Under the pieces are notes generated by a model. It was not told the origin of the DNA. It worked only from the letters and a program-made list of their open reading frames with translations, and made no database searches. Shown in pieces: positions 10,595 to 23,075 of a stretch of DNA of 64,000 nt. Position numbers and translations under genes: made by a program. The DNA is from Cyclina sinensis (lineage: Eukaryota; Mollusca; Bivalvia; Venerida; Veneridae): assembly GCA_012932295.1 (NCBI GenBank), contig JAAONU010000001.1, positions 49,821,134 to 49,885,133 of the forward strand. Direction: 5' to 3'. Position 1 is the stretch's first letter. Every line of letters begins with the position of its first letter.

Positions 10595-13500
10595 CTATTG
10601 TTTATTAAACTCTTTCTCAGGTTCCATAAAATATTTCCATGGGTGTGGTTCTTCTTCAAGTATATTGTGCTGAGCCCATTTGTCATAGAAATCAAGAAAA
10701 CCCTGAAGTTTCTGTCTAAACATTTCAATGCTTTGATCCTTAGCATCACTGTGTGCATTATTTCTTTCCTGAAAAGTCACACAAAAATTAAGCTAAAGAA
10801 GTAAGTCACTCATCAATATTAATTCCATCAGACAAAGCACAGCCTATGTATTTTTAATAATAAGAAATCATTAAGATAAGTAACTTAAGACTTAGTAAAC
10901 CATCCCGCCTTGGAATTCTATAATTACCTTTAGATAAATTTCTTTTTATTATAAAAGGTCAAAATCTCTATGATATAATTAATTCAGCAAAATTAACAAC
11001 TCAGCCATAGAGACTGTTTCTCAATCCGGGTAACATACTTTTATTTAAACTAGATGAATTTCTTCGATTTCAGTACAAACCTTAAGATCTTTTTTTGTTT
11101 AAAAGAAATACCTATTTGGACTATAAACTTACCATCTGTACGAGTTTCTGTTTGGCATTGCTGATTTGTTTTTCAATAAGTTCAATAAAATGGTCATTTG
11201 GCTTTATTCCCAGTTCTTGCATCTTTCGAAGTATTTCTTTCTTGTATCCAAACTTAAATTTGGATGCAATTAATAGACAGTTGATTGTATATAAGTTTGG
11301 CATTATATCAGCAGCCTGTAAGTGAAAAATCATAATAAATACCCAAAACACTGAATAAATCAAATGAGCATTTTTCACCTCAATTTTGAACAAGAGCACT
11401 GCTATATGCCCAAAGGGAGGAAACCTTAGGCTTTAAAATTATTTAATGATTTGCTTAAAATTTAGAATTTTTTTACCTCTAACCTACTGGCCCCAAAGTT
11501 AAGAGGGGCCATTTACTCAATGTGTGCAACCATAATATGAATTTTGAAGTCTCTATGAAAAATTGTTGTTGAGTTACAGAATGAAAATGATTCTAAACAT
11601 TTAGGTCACTGTGACCCTGACCTTTGACATACTGATCCCAAAATGTAAAAGGGTCAAAACTACTCTATCTGTGCAACAACTAACTGGATAACAGATGAAA
11701 CATGAAAAAATTGGTAATAAATCATGATATTAAGTTTGAAGTCTCTATAACAAATGATTGCCAAGTACCATGGCAGAAATGGTTTTCAATGTTAAGGTCA
11801 ATGTGACCTTGACCTTTTTTGACTTTTACCTACTGAGGAGCCATAATAATATAAGGGGTTACCATCATTTCATCAAGAAGTTTTAAGCCATCTTTTCTGA
11901 AAGTACATGCTAATGCCAAACAGGAAAATGTCTTCACATTTGGTTGATTCTCCTCATGCCTCAGACGTTCATATAAGTCCTGTGAATGAGAAAACTAAGC
12001 CTTAACAGTCAAAACATGTATTTTCAAATGTTATTAATAGTTTTGAATGCTCCAAGTTGGAGCAGCTGAAAAATAATTTCATTTGAAATATTTTTGGTTG
12101 ACTTTTCTTGTCTTCTGATAAAAAATGCTTTTTTGTGAAATTAATATAGGCTAATATTATTTACTTATAATCTGCCAGTTTTAACAGATCTGAACATGAC
12201 AGCTGATGCATAACAAAACTATTAAAATGAAGTCTGGAAAGGAACTGATACTGAATTTGAGGAATGCAGATCACTCACATGTATACATACATATAATACA
12301 AAATAACTTTGACATTTTCACAGTGAGTAAATGAATTTCATATAAACTGCCACACTATACTGTCTTTACTAAACATTCAGATTATTAAAGCCAGTCACTT
12401 TTTACATAAATGGCAAATTAAACGGTTCGAAGTTTCATCTAAATACGATACATAAATATCATACATCTTAAGCTGTACGTGGACAGGCCTTCAAAATCAA
12501 AGAGAAACAGAACTCCCTAATATGCTTTCTATCTGTGCATCAAGTAACTGGATAACAGAGGAAACATGAAAGAATTGGTAATAAACTCTTACCCATGCAC
12601 GCTGTTTGTCAACCATCACCCTCTTGCGTATAAGGAGATTATAGAAGTCAGTATCAGGTTTAATGCCATTGATCCACATTTCATCAATCAACTCATCCTC
12701 TAAATGTTCTGGAACAACCTGAGCCAACTGAGTGTACGTCACAATATCTGGTTTAATATTCTCTTTTTCGAGTGTTTTTAGAAATCCATCCATGCCTCCT
12801 AAAAAAGCCAGCCTATCTTCTTTACTTGTTACAGCACTTACTTGTATCACTGAACTGAAGTCTTCGTCTGGATTGAGAATATTTGGGAGGTTTATTTCAT
12901 TAGATGCCACCTCTAGTTCGCTTACTGCTGTAGTGCCGACAGGGTTTTCAAACACATCTAATTGCCACCACTCTTTTCTCACTTGTAAGTCTTTGCTTTC
13001 TTTTTCCTCACTTTTATGATCTTCATTTTGGGGATCTTCAAAATCAGGATCATTAATTTCATTTTCTTTTTCACTCAACTGGTATTTTGCTAGGAGTTTG
13101 TCAATTTCTTGGAACGACTTGACCCTGTTCCTGACCTTTCTCTCTGCCTTTCTTTCATTGACAGCATTATCTTCTTTCTGTTTGTACTTTTTTGGCATCC
13201 TGGGCATGTCGTTGCTAAGACTTTCTCTATCAATACTGCTGGAGTCCAAGGCTTTATATCTCTCATTTGTTCCTAAATTTCTGTCTATTTGTATCTTACC
13301 ATCTAACAGTCTGTTAACTAGGTCAGGGTCCCCGATTCCACACTCTCTAACAGCTCTGAGTAATAAATTGTATGCCCTAAGACAAGGCTGCACACCCAAT
13401 TTTCTAAACTTCCTCCATACCTGCAAATATCAAATAAAACAAGGGTGCCATTGTCACAAAATACGCCCATCACAAAAGCTTTTGGTAAAGATGTGGGCAT

Positions 13501-16500
13501 AATGGATAAAAAGAGGTGTTAGTAGGGAAGCAAGTTTGACTATTCCTAGAACTGAATAGTGAAACATACTTTTCAAATGAATCTGAAGATAAATTAGTAC
13601 ATATACGAGTCCAAGAAATGGAAAAATTGCAATGGAAATTGACATTTGAACTAAACTGTTAGCATGAATTCATACCAGGTCTGAAGTACATGAAATTATA
13701 CAGGGGCTTGACTTTGCACAAGGCACTCTGTCAGATAATAACGAATATTTGTGCAAATCTAAATCACAGTTCCTAAAAGCATGTGGACATTTATTCTTGT
13801 TTCAGACTGGGATTATTAAGCTTCAGTACTGAGATGTAAGTGAAACTGTGCAACCAAAGAACATAATGCTTTATTTAAACCAGAAGGTTGTTATTTAAAA
13901 ACAGGTACCATGTACATATATTTGCTGAAGTAATTATTTCATGCTCTTTTGATAAATGTGTGAAATGTATGATCAAGCAAATATATGTACACAAACAATA
14001 TACATTGTAATGACATTTTAGTAAATTTGTGTCATCTTGACAATGAATTATGCATGTAACACTCAATCTCATGATGGTAAATATTTGTGACAGAATCCCT
14101 TACTTCATGATGACTGGTCCATACACACATTTTCATACTTCTATCTGACCTTTGACACCTACATGTATGTGACCTTGACCTTGCCCACAGGACCTAATTT
14201 TTTTCGCGCAACACTCCACCTCACTATGGTGAACATTTGTGCAAAGTTATAATAAAATCTTAAATGCATGCAGAAGTTTTGCTCCAGACAAGAGTTTCAA
14301 CTGACTTCTATGTGTGACCGTGACCTCTGACCTACAGACCTGGTTCATGCACATGATATTATGTCTCATGATGGTGAACATTTGTATCAAGTAATACTGA
14401 AATCTGTCATGGATGTAGAAGATATGCTCCAGACAAAATATTGACATTTCGTCATCTCTACTGACCTTGACCTTGCATATAAGGAACTCGATCATGTGTG
14501 TAATGCTCAGTCTCATGATGGTGAACATACAAGAAAGAATCACGCAATTCATGATGACTATATGGTCCGTACACAAATTTTCATATTTTTATCTGACCTT
14601 TGACCTCTATGTGTGACCTTGATCTTGGCCACAGAGACCTAAATTTTATGCGCGACACTCTGCCTCACAATGGTGAACATTTGTGCAAAGTGTAATAAAA
14701 TCCCTCAATGCATGTAGAAACTTTGCTCCAGTTTTCATCTGACCTCTAAGTGTGGTCTTGACCTTTGACCTAGAGACCTGGTTCATGCTCGCGACACTAT
14801 GTCTCATGCTGGTGAACATTTGTGTCAAGTAATACAAAAATTCCACCATGCATGTAGAAGATATGCTCCTGACAAAACTGGATACCGCCCACCCACCCGC
14901 CAGGGCGTTCCCATAATACCAACTGATTAAAAAAATTAAGCTTTACCCCGACAAAAATGACTTGTTTCTTCAAAACTAACTTACCACAACAGCGTGTCTG
15001 AAGCCTGCATCTTTATCAGATATACAAGCATTTAGAAGATTTGACAACAGGTGGTCATCACAGTATAGTTCGATAGCTTCATCAGCTAGCCTGAAAGCTG
15101 CATTTATATCCCCATTCCTGCCAAATGCTTTAATCATAGCAAGATACGTGATATAGGTTGGGTTCACATCTTTCACCAACATGGCTTTATGCAGTCTGTT
15201 TGCCCACTTGAGTCCATCTTCAGGCCATGGGGAGTTAGCACAAGCATTGAATAATGAAGTGTAAATCACATCTGGGCAGTAAATTTTCATCCTCTGCATC
15301 TGAAAGTAATAAATTTCACTAATATAAATACAAGAAGACTTTATCTGTACTAATCTCACATTGACTAGTTCAAAAACTATCTGCATGAAAATCTGTTAAT
15401 AACATCTAACAAAGACAGGTTTTTCTACATTTTCAGTGGACCTAATATTTGTGGAAATTCAACAATCCATTCCGCAACTGCACATGCTAAAACCAATATA
15501 GCTTAAAGGCTTTTTCTATTTGCTCAAAGTTTCACCAATAAAATGAGTGCCAACTATGCTACATAAAAATATATCTTAGGAAAAAACTTTCATCTGCCAA
15601 TTAAAATATACTTGATATGAGAATGAGATATGAGAATGAAAGATAAGACTGACTTGAAAGATAAGACTGAGTAATACACAGTCCTATATATGGGAGATTA
15701 ATTACCTGGTAATAAAGCTGGAATGCTTTCTCTGTATAGCCAACATCTGCCAAAAGATTGATCAGAACAGAGAACTCAAATGCTGTTGGCTTTACACGGT
15801 CATTTTCTATCATCCACTTATCAAAAACTTCAATGGCTTTTCTGATCTGAAATACAAAACACAGGAAGCTTAAAAGTGGTTTCCATGTCTAAGTAACGCT
15901 TTTTTATGTAGAATGATTTTCTAAATTGTAATTATTTACCAGTCTGAATTTTACAGCCAAACACTTGCAGATAATTTTCAGCAAACTGATGGTTGTGAAA
16001 TCACAAAACACAATGATTCATACTAATATTCCAATGTTGCCCAAACATCAAACATTTCAAATAACAATTTTAGTAGCTGTCAAATAAATAAACAGTGGCA
16101 AACTGTTTGTTTCTGTTCCAGATGTAGAATCAAGAGCAGGACAGAAATGACATTTTATTATTGAAATATAAACATAATACATTCAAAATTTCAAAATTGT
16201 CCATAAAAAGCAAAACAATACTAGAACTGCCACTGTCCTGGTGCAAATACCCCCCGCATGCCGCTTTGTCAGTAGGGTACATTGTTAAAGAGGAGTGCAT
16301 ACCTACCTAGGAATCAATTCTATAGCTCACCAGCCTAGAGCATTTGTTTTTGATACTGCATGTACTTACGACCCTGTGGGCTTATGTTTGAACCCCACCT
16401 AAGGGCGGTCTTTTTCTGATGCTTTGCTTGTTTCTGTCAAGGACATGAGCTGACAAAGAGATGACCCTTATAGGTCACTAAGAGACAGTCATACCAAGTC

Positions 16501-18443
16501 AGAAGAAGAAATTGTCTGAGCTTATTCAGTAAAGAAAAAATAAGTAACACAGATATTCTCACTTGATTAGAAACAATGAAGCACATTCATTCTCAAACAA
16601 TCTCTTAACTCGTATATACCTCTCCTTTCTTTCCAAGTTTCATAATTTTCCTAGCATACCAGTTAGGTATATGGCGTCTGTTGTACCTTGCCAATCTGAT
16701 ATGGTTATAGAATTTGGCTGTCTTGTCCTCTGTTTCTAGCTCATCCCAGTACCTGCAAAACAAAGTCATAATGACAAGATCTAGAAATTTAAGGACACTT
16801 GAAGTCATGCAGAACAAGACCATCATATCACAATGTATATTAATTACTAACAAACTTTACACAGGCTGAATATTTCTGACTAATATTGTTAAAGTCAGAT
16901 TATTATACTGATTATTATCATACAATTACTGCTTAACAGAGTAGTTATAGCACAGTAACAATTCAAAATGAAATATTATTATTATTTTTTTTTACTAAGA
17001 CTCAGGCTTCAAGCCTGTTAAAAAAACAACAGATTCCCAACATTGTGTTTTGACTTTTTAACCTTAAAGCAAGGTTTAATCTCACTACTTTGCCACTATG
17101 GTTCATCAGTATAAAAGGATCTTTGCATTATTATATACAGTTTCAAGAATATTGTATAATGCTGCTTATAGCCTGCATGAAGCAATGATTTTCAAATCAT
17201 GCAAAACTCATACTATAAACTATGTAACATAAATAGTACAAATATGAGGGAAAAAAAACAGCCACATACTATCTGACTGGTTTTAGAAGTGGAAAGTACG
17301 TTCTGCTGTAACTTACACACTGTACTTACAGTGTGGATTATCAAACTTCATTTCAGTGAAGAATTCACTTTTGCCTTACAATGACAAATTTTGCTTGTCA
17401 TGGTATGGAAATATTGATAGAACAATGACAAATTATGTAACTATAGATTATTATCATAGTGAAATCATTTATGATTAAGTGATGAAGCTTAAGTTACAGC
17501 AATAACACACTAGTAACTACTCAAAGAAAGTTTCCATTAAACTTCTTAACTTACTTCTCATTCTCAGTGAATGCAGACTTTTCCATACTGCTCTCACCTT
17601 CCTGAACTGGCATGGTGCCAAATGTGTCGCTCCAGTTCTTTGGTAATACAGTCTGTTTCCGCGGCTTATTTTGTTTTGCCTCTACAATTTTAAAGCATGT
17701 GGAATAAACAACTAGTTATTCATGTTAAAGCAGTGTTTAAAAGCACTGAATGATATGTTAAACTTCAGTAAAAGACAAAACACCAAGTTCTGTAATGCAG
17801 GATCATTTAATAACTAGAGTGTAACATCAAACACTAAAAAAGATTAAAATATCAACGGAATCATAGAACTGACATATACAAGACAAAACCTAAATTAAAT
17901 TTAACCTTATTAAACATGCAAAAGTTCATGCAAGCTTTTTGTACATTACAAACAATACTTAACTAGTAAACAATATACAAGTTCTTTACCTCCCTTTTCT
18001 TGCAAATTTCCAATTCCTGTTCCAAATCGTTCACTTTCAGGTAAGTCTTTGAGCATTTCAACATCTTTCATTTCAGCTGCCCTTTCTACATCAGAGGTGT
18101 CCCTGTCTTTGAAAAGCTTTCTACCAAAGCTTGATTTATGTCTTTTATACGAGTGTTCATGATTATATTTACTTAGTTTACCATCATACTTGCTTGCTGA
18201 CTGGCCTGAGTAATTATCTGATCTTTTGTTGGTTAAATTGCTTGTCCGCTGATCAGATTTGACATGGCTTCCGTCTTGACCATCTGTTACAGTTGAAAGT
18301 CTGTGTCCTTTTTCAAAACTTGAATAAGTTCTTGTGACCTCATTTATTAGGTTTATTCTTTGTCTAATATACAGAGTCCGGCACCAGGTCAGGGCTTGAT
18401 AATGTAGACATGTACGGTGAGACAAAACCGACAGCATTGACAT
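10595..18443 (-). CDS. PTCD1: Pentatricopeptide repeat domain-containing protein 1, complete nine-exon gene
   Basis: PTCD1 is a mitochondrial matrix RNA-binding PPR protein. In mammals it is linked to leucine tRNA levels, tRNA 3' processing and large-ribosomal-subunit/16S rRNA maturation. Exons on the minus strand: 18443-17990, 17681-17555, 16752-16620, 15846-15706, 15299-14985, 13420-12593, 11979-11863, 11315-11133, 10768-10595. Every border is AG/GT and phases run 1, 2, then 0 throughout, giving 823 residues (human about 700). The N-terminus (MSMLSVLSHR..., Arg-rich, few acids) suits a mitochondrial presequence. A basic linker with FGTG and FGTM precedes the PPR array (about residues 194-390). 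The DKDAGFRHAVV-VWRKF junction, EWWQLDVFENP, DRLAFLGGMDGFL, and C-terminal DFYDKWAQ...EEEPHPWKYF match PTCD1 landmarks. Residues 455-560 form a charged, low-conservation insert. The ATG at 18443 was chosen over an upstream in-frame TTG. A 5' UTR exon probably lies further upstream, because an acceptor-like TTTCAG precedes this exon. Introns hold repeats at 11390-11860, 14097-14880 and 16300-16480. Confidence 0.95.
11395..11860 (-). repeat. Dispersed GACCTTGACC-type repeat in PTCD1 intron 7
   Basis: Begins near ACAAGAGCACTGCTATATGC and carries two diverged copies of a ~150-bp unit with GTGACCCTGACCTTTGACAT and AATGTGACCTTGACC. It runs to within a few bases of exon 7's donor (11863). A fragment of the same unit recurs at 12520-12592. 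The strand given is nominal. Confidence 0.55.
12520..12592 (-). repeat. Repeat fragment directly at the donor of PTCD1 exon 6
   Basis: The stretch with ATCTGTGCATCAAGTAACTG and GAATTGGTAATAAACTCTTA closely matches 11655-11725 in the next intron. It ends at the splice donor of exon 6, so the first ~70 bases of this intron are repeat-derived or share a common origin. Confidence 0.6.
14097..14910 (-). repeat. Higher-order tandem repeat in PTCD1 intron 5
   Basis: Alternating ~150-220-bp units with TCTGACCTTTGACCTCTATG, TGGTGAACATTTGTGCAAAG and CATGTAGAAGATATGCTCC. Two larger blocks, starting near 14097 and 14545, repeat with a period of about 450 bp. The array ends in a CCGCCCACCCACCCGCCAGG run. 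Several small minus-strand open frames here are repeat artefacts. Confidence 0.8.
16300..16480 (+). repeat. tRNA-derived SINE-like element in PTCD1 intron 3
   Basis: A tRNA-like head reads TATAGCTCACCAGCCTAGAG (A-box region) and GTTTGAACCCC (B box), with an anticodon-arm-like stretch between. A non-tRNA tail follows with TCTGATGCTTTGCTTGTTTC. It is inserted opposite to the PTCD1 sense strand. Confidence 0.6.
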
Positions 18444-19373
18444 CACTGCTTCTTTCAAACATCTACTTTGATTAACTGAAATATTTATGAAAAATGAAAC
18501 TGTTTAATTTGAAGGTAATAATATTTATGAGTTTTCTCCAAGCTACATGTAAATGTTTCATTTATATCTGCACAACACAAAAAAGTCACAAGAAATCCTT
18601 GGAATCATGATACCTTCAAAATCATCATACAGGAAGTGTTAGCTATTGCATTCTCAGTGCGTGCACAACCACATAAGGCTGATGTAAATAATAGACTGAT
18701 GTAGGTTTAAACGGTTACACTGAACACCGGAATAGACTTTTTTACTGAAATATACCGAAATAGACATTCGATTACTGGAATTGACCTATTACAGCTTAAT
18801 TACATGAACATAAAACAATCAGCCATATTTCAAAAAAAGAGGTTTTTAGATAGATGGACTTAAAATAAGCTTTGGAAAATATTTTGTATTTGTTAATTTC
18901 AGCCACATAAATGAAAATTACCAAGGCGGTGCGTGTTGGTGTGTGAGAACAGTGTATCTGTGTGAATAACTTTATAGGAATCATTTACTTGCCTCAACTG
19001 TTTTCTTTTAAATATTTGTAGGTGATCTGAAAAAAGCAAAATCATTTTCAGAAATGATCAGAATAAACTGTATTGATTAATATCTATATACTGTATTTTA
19101 AGATTAAACTTTCAGGACTGAAACATGCGTTGGCCATCTTTATTCCTTCCTGTTGAAGAAACGTTTAATTGTCATTACCATTACAGTTAATGTGTTACAC
19201 ATATGTCGTACGGAAAATAATAAAAAAACCTGTCATTTTTTTTTTCGAGAATATTGTCAATTATTGTATAAAACAGTTTCTCATATACATATTATATATT
19301 GTTATGTGCCGCCATACATACTATTCTGTATTGGCGATAAACATTGTTTATATGTTAAAGCCAAATAAACACT

Positions 19374-19402
19374 GATTGATTAATTGATTGATTGATTGAT
19401 AA
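19374..19402 (+). repeat. (GATT)n microsatellite at the transposase 5' break
   Basis: Seven GATT-type units run directly into the first codons of the transposase relic, marking where its 5' part is lost. Confidence 0.85.
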
Positions 19403-20854
19403 ACTTTATGATGACTTCCTCTTGAGTATAAGTGATAAGAATTATTGTATCATGGTTGATGAGTCAACAGACGTATCTGTGGACCAAAATATGATAATAT
19501 ATGTGCGATATCTTGAACAGTCTCTAGGTTCCTTCAAACCAAAAAGTGTTCTCTTGGACATATGTAAGTTAAATGATGGAGCAACAGCAGACAGACTGCA
19601 AAAGACAGTGCTCAATTCTCTAAAGGAAAAGAATTTGAAATTGAACAATCTTGTTGGTATAAGCACTGATGGTGCTGCAGTAATGACCGGTCGAAAGAGT
19701 GGTCTGGTACAACGGTTGAAAACAGATGTGCCAACACTCCTGAGCACACATTGTATCGCCCACCGTCTCTCACTGGCCAGTGGTGGGACTGCTGATACAG
19801 TGTCTTATTTACTTAAGTACCAGGAACTTACAATTCCCCAAAGAACATGGCAAGGTTAGAGAAAGTACATGAAGTGTTAAGTAAGGGCAGCTCTTGTGTC
19901 TGTTTTAAACAAGTGTTTGAAACACGTTGGTTGTCATTTAAAGGTAGTGTTAGGGCTATATGTGATAATTATGATGCTCTTTTAAGTGTACTGTCTGAAG
20001 ACAAGGGAGCTAAAGCTCAAGGGATCCTAAAGAGTGTGTCCTGTTTTAAGTTTTTATACACTTCACACTTTCTGGCAGATGTCTTGAAGCAATTAAGCAT
20101 CCTATGCAAGACATTTCAGTCAAGTTCTATTGATTTCACCAGTGTTTCATCCTGTCTGGAAGTCACTGCTGGTGAAATTTCTAGACTTACAGAGTCAAAG
20201 CAAGGAAAAATGCTTAAAGGGTTCAAAACGTCTGCCCCAGAAACTGTTGATGCTTCAGGTGAGTTTGAGTACAAGGGCCATGTGATCAAGGATAGTGAGA
20301 AACAGAGGAAGGAGGCTGAGAGTGCATGTGAAATGTTTGGTAGGCGGGTGATTGCCAATCTTGAGGAGAGGTTTGCTGATGCAGGTGACAGTAAGATTTT
20401 GAGAGCTTTTTGTAGTATGTTTGATCCAGCTGTTTTTTGTAGAGAGAATGAGGTGTTAGAAGAGTATGTTCAGAGTGCCAGTGAACATTTAGGAGAAGAT
20501 GATTTAAGAGAGGAGTATATGATGTTTAGGGGTGAGATTATGTCAAATTATGCAAGGGAGGCAATAGATGTGAATAGTGTGTGTCAGTTGGCCCTTAGAA
20601 AGAAAGATGCATATCCTTGTGTGGCTGATGTGGCATACAGGCTTTTGTGCATCCCAGTCTCTAGTGTAGAGTGTGAGAAAGGTGTCAGTGTCCAGAATTT
20701 GATAAAAACTAAATTGAGAAACAGGCTTGACACTAAGTCATTGTATTTGTTAATGATGCTTCAGATTGATGGTGGCCCTCAAAAGTCATTTGATTTTTCA
20801 GCAGCATATTGTAAATGGAAGAACATGAAATCTAGGAGAATATGTGGCTATTAA
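19392..20854 (+). pseudogene. hAT-superfamily transposase relic (KIAA1586/ZNF862-like, DUF4371 type)
   Basis: DDE-type hAT transposase, broken. Frame 1 (19392-19859) has MVDESTDVSVDQNMIIYVRY (first catalytic-region Asp), GISTDGAAVMTGR (second Asp region) and THCIAHRLSLASG. Frame 2 (about 19823-20854) resumes at YNSPKNMARLEKV and continues with FETRWLSF and the C-terminal dimerisation segment (PVSSVECEKGVSVQNLIKTK then RNRL) to TAA. The frames meet between KYQEL and YNSPKN, where family members usually have an extra segment. A small deletion therefore both removed residues and shifted frame. The N-terminal zinc finger is absent. A likely 3' terminal inverted repeat, GGCCAGTGGAAACCCTG, sits at 21401-21417. 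No matching 5' end was found. The copy cannot encode a full transposase. Confidence 0.88.
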
Positions 20855-21400
20855 GAATCATGTTCATTTTTATAAAACATGATGTTTCAAAATCAAAGAG
20901 CAGGAGACACATTCATTCAGATGCTTCATCCCTGAATTATGTTCAATGCCTCCTTTGGAGAGTTGTTGTGTGTAAATCTGTCTATTTTTATTGTTACACA
21001 CTGTTGCCAAAGAATACTACTACTGACAAGATTTTTTTGTTATGTAAAAGCAAGGAAAGAGACTGAAATAATGTATATATAATGCTTTTTTTATATGTAA
21101 ACTATACTTTGATATAGTTTGAAGAGGATTGACTTAAAGTAAGACATTTTATAAAAGAGCTTAGTTTTTTTAGCATTTGATTTTAATTATGATAAATGAG
21201 TTGTTATTTGTTGACATGATGTATGTAGATTTTAGAAAATAAAGTCAGAAAAATATTAGATTTGTCATTTTTAAATGCTTAAATGCCATAAAATATTCAT
21301 GACAGTTGAGGTTGTAGATGCCTTCTAAATTGGGTATTTAAAAATGAGAATTTGAAAAAATTTCGACGACCGGCCGGAAAAAGTGGCGAAAAAAAAAATT

Positions 21401-21417
21401 GGCCAGTGGAAACCCTG
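21401..21417 (+). repeat. Putative 3' terminal repeat of the nested hAT element
   Basis: GGCCAGTGGAAACCCTG reads CAGGGTTTCCACTGGCC on the opposite strand, a hAT-like terminus. It follows 550 bases of 3' non-coding DNA after the transposase stop. The 5' partner is missing. Confidence 0.5.
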
Positions 21418-21424
21418 ATAAAGA

Positions 21425-21790
21425 ATATAGGCAATTATCATTGGAAACAGAATTAAAAAAAAATATATACAGTAATTGACTTCAGTAAGAAAAGACATAA
21501 AAAGCTAATATGATAATGTGATGCGCATGTGCAACCAGATTCAAGTCGGTTAACAATATGGTCAATTAAACATACAGCTTTAAATAATTAAACACTTGCC
21601 AAATTGTATCGGCAACCATCCTATGAAACAATTTTGATATAAAGGCCTTATATAGAAAATTAACATTGGAAATGTGAAAAAGAAATTTACTTGCCTTACT
21701 AACAAAGACATAAAAAAGGCCACTAATTAGATCATTTGATTTGCACGTGCGCCCAGATCAAAGTCGGTAAACTAAATGATTACATACTAT
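21425..21790 (+). repeat. Subterminal tandem repeat, period about 225 bp
   Basis: About 1.6 copies, each with GACATAAAAA, GTGCAACCAGAT or GCGCCCAGAT, then CAAGTCGGT. It lies between the hAT relic and the right half of the outer element. Confidence 0.6.
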
Positions 21791-22049
21791 AATATGAGTT
21801 ATGACAACTATAGTCCAAAGAACCCTTTCGACAAAATTTGCACGTGTTATTTTCTGTCAAGATTCAATAAACAGAGCAAATAAGAACACAGTAGTTAACT
21901 AATGTTGAGATTCTGGCTGCCGCACTATTTGTAAATAAACGATAATGTAAGGTCCCATGTTTTACTGGAATCGACCTATATTTATTCAAAAGCAATTTTT
22001 TAAAAGATGTACAACATTAATCATTAACATGTGATATAATTAGCGTAAT

Positions 22050-22460
22050 AACAAAAGGAATTCGAAGTAGCTTAGAGTGGAAAGATTTTACAAGAGAAAG
22101 AAAATCGGCGAGTTTCGAAAAATTTGTCCATACAGATATACGCCGTAATCGGCCTGTATTTCATAAATAAATTGTATTTAAGTCATACAAAACTTACTTT
22201 TCATTTATTTACTTCAGAAACAATATATTTACCAAAGGAATTTGAAGTATCTTCGAGTGGAAAGATTTTACAAGAGAAAAAAAATCGGCGAGTTGCAAAA
22301 AAAAAAAAAAAAAGCGCTTAAGGATATACATTGGAATCGATCTGTATTTCATAAATAACCTGATTTTAAGTAACACAAATGAAATAAATCATTGATCTAC
22401 AATAGAAATTGCATTTTACTAAAGGAATTTGAAATATCTTGAAGTGGAAAGGTTTCATTA
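22050..22460 (+). repeat. Subterminal tandem repeat, period about 185 bp
   Basis: Just over two copies, each with AAAGGAATT(C/T)GAAGTA, GAGTGGAAAGATTTTACAAG, AAAATCGGCGAGTT and CTGTATTTCATAAATAA. The small open frame across it is an artefact. Confidence 0.75.
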
Positions 22461-23075
22461 GAACCTGTTATAAGGCATGTGCTTTGATTCAGTTACAGGC
22501 GATAAAGATGACAGTTTTCTAACTTAATGTTCCAGTACTAGTGGAAAATTGTATAAATTTTGAATCTGAAAGTCATCTTGATTTAATAACAGATAAAATT
22601 TTAGAAAAGAATTAACAAAATTTTGAATATCTTCTCACCACTGACACAACTACTCTACAGAAGATCGCCAATTAATTAATTAATGTATGATACTAGATCA
22701 TAAATGTTTAAGTAAGATCTTCAGTCAAATCGTGTTTTCTTTGTTATTATTTTTAATAATTTTAATGTTCCTGACACGCGCCTGCCTAGTATAGTCAGTA
22801 ATGACTTTTGGCAGTAATAAGTTGAAGCTCAAGTCTGTTGTGTAAATGTCACACATCTAAATTCTTACGACACCTATTTCATTTAATTTCTAAAATCACT
22901 AAATACGTATTAATTAAGCAATATTTTGATTTACTATATTCATAACACACTCCTAATGTCACTATCTTTCACACAATGAAGTTTTTTTTTTACATTTATT
23001 TACTTCCTTTAACTGTAATAGGTCTATTCCAGTAATTGAATGTCTATTTCGGTATTCAGGGTAACCCGGTTTAAA

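Larger units (their letters stand above)
18704..23075. mobile_element. 4.4-kb element with terminal inverted repeats
   Basis: The left arm (about 18704-18796) and the right arm (about 23011-23075) are inverted copies. Both contain CCGAAATAGACATTC, ATTACTGGAAT, GACCTATTACAG and a TTTAAAC(C/G)GGGTTAC-like outer edge. The left arm has an extra internal partial copy (ACCGGAATAGAC). A third partial copy, TACTGGAATCGACCTAT, lies at 21967. Inside are two tandem arrays and a nested hAT transposase relic. No protein that would mobilise the outer element was recognised, so it may be non-autonomous. The left edge is 260 bases upstream of the PTCD1 start codon, in its promoter or 5' UTR intron. Confidence 0.7.
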
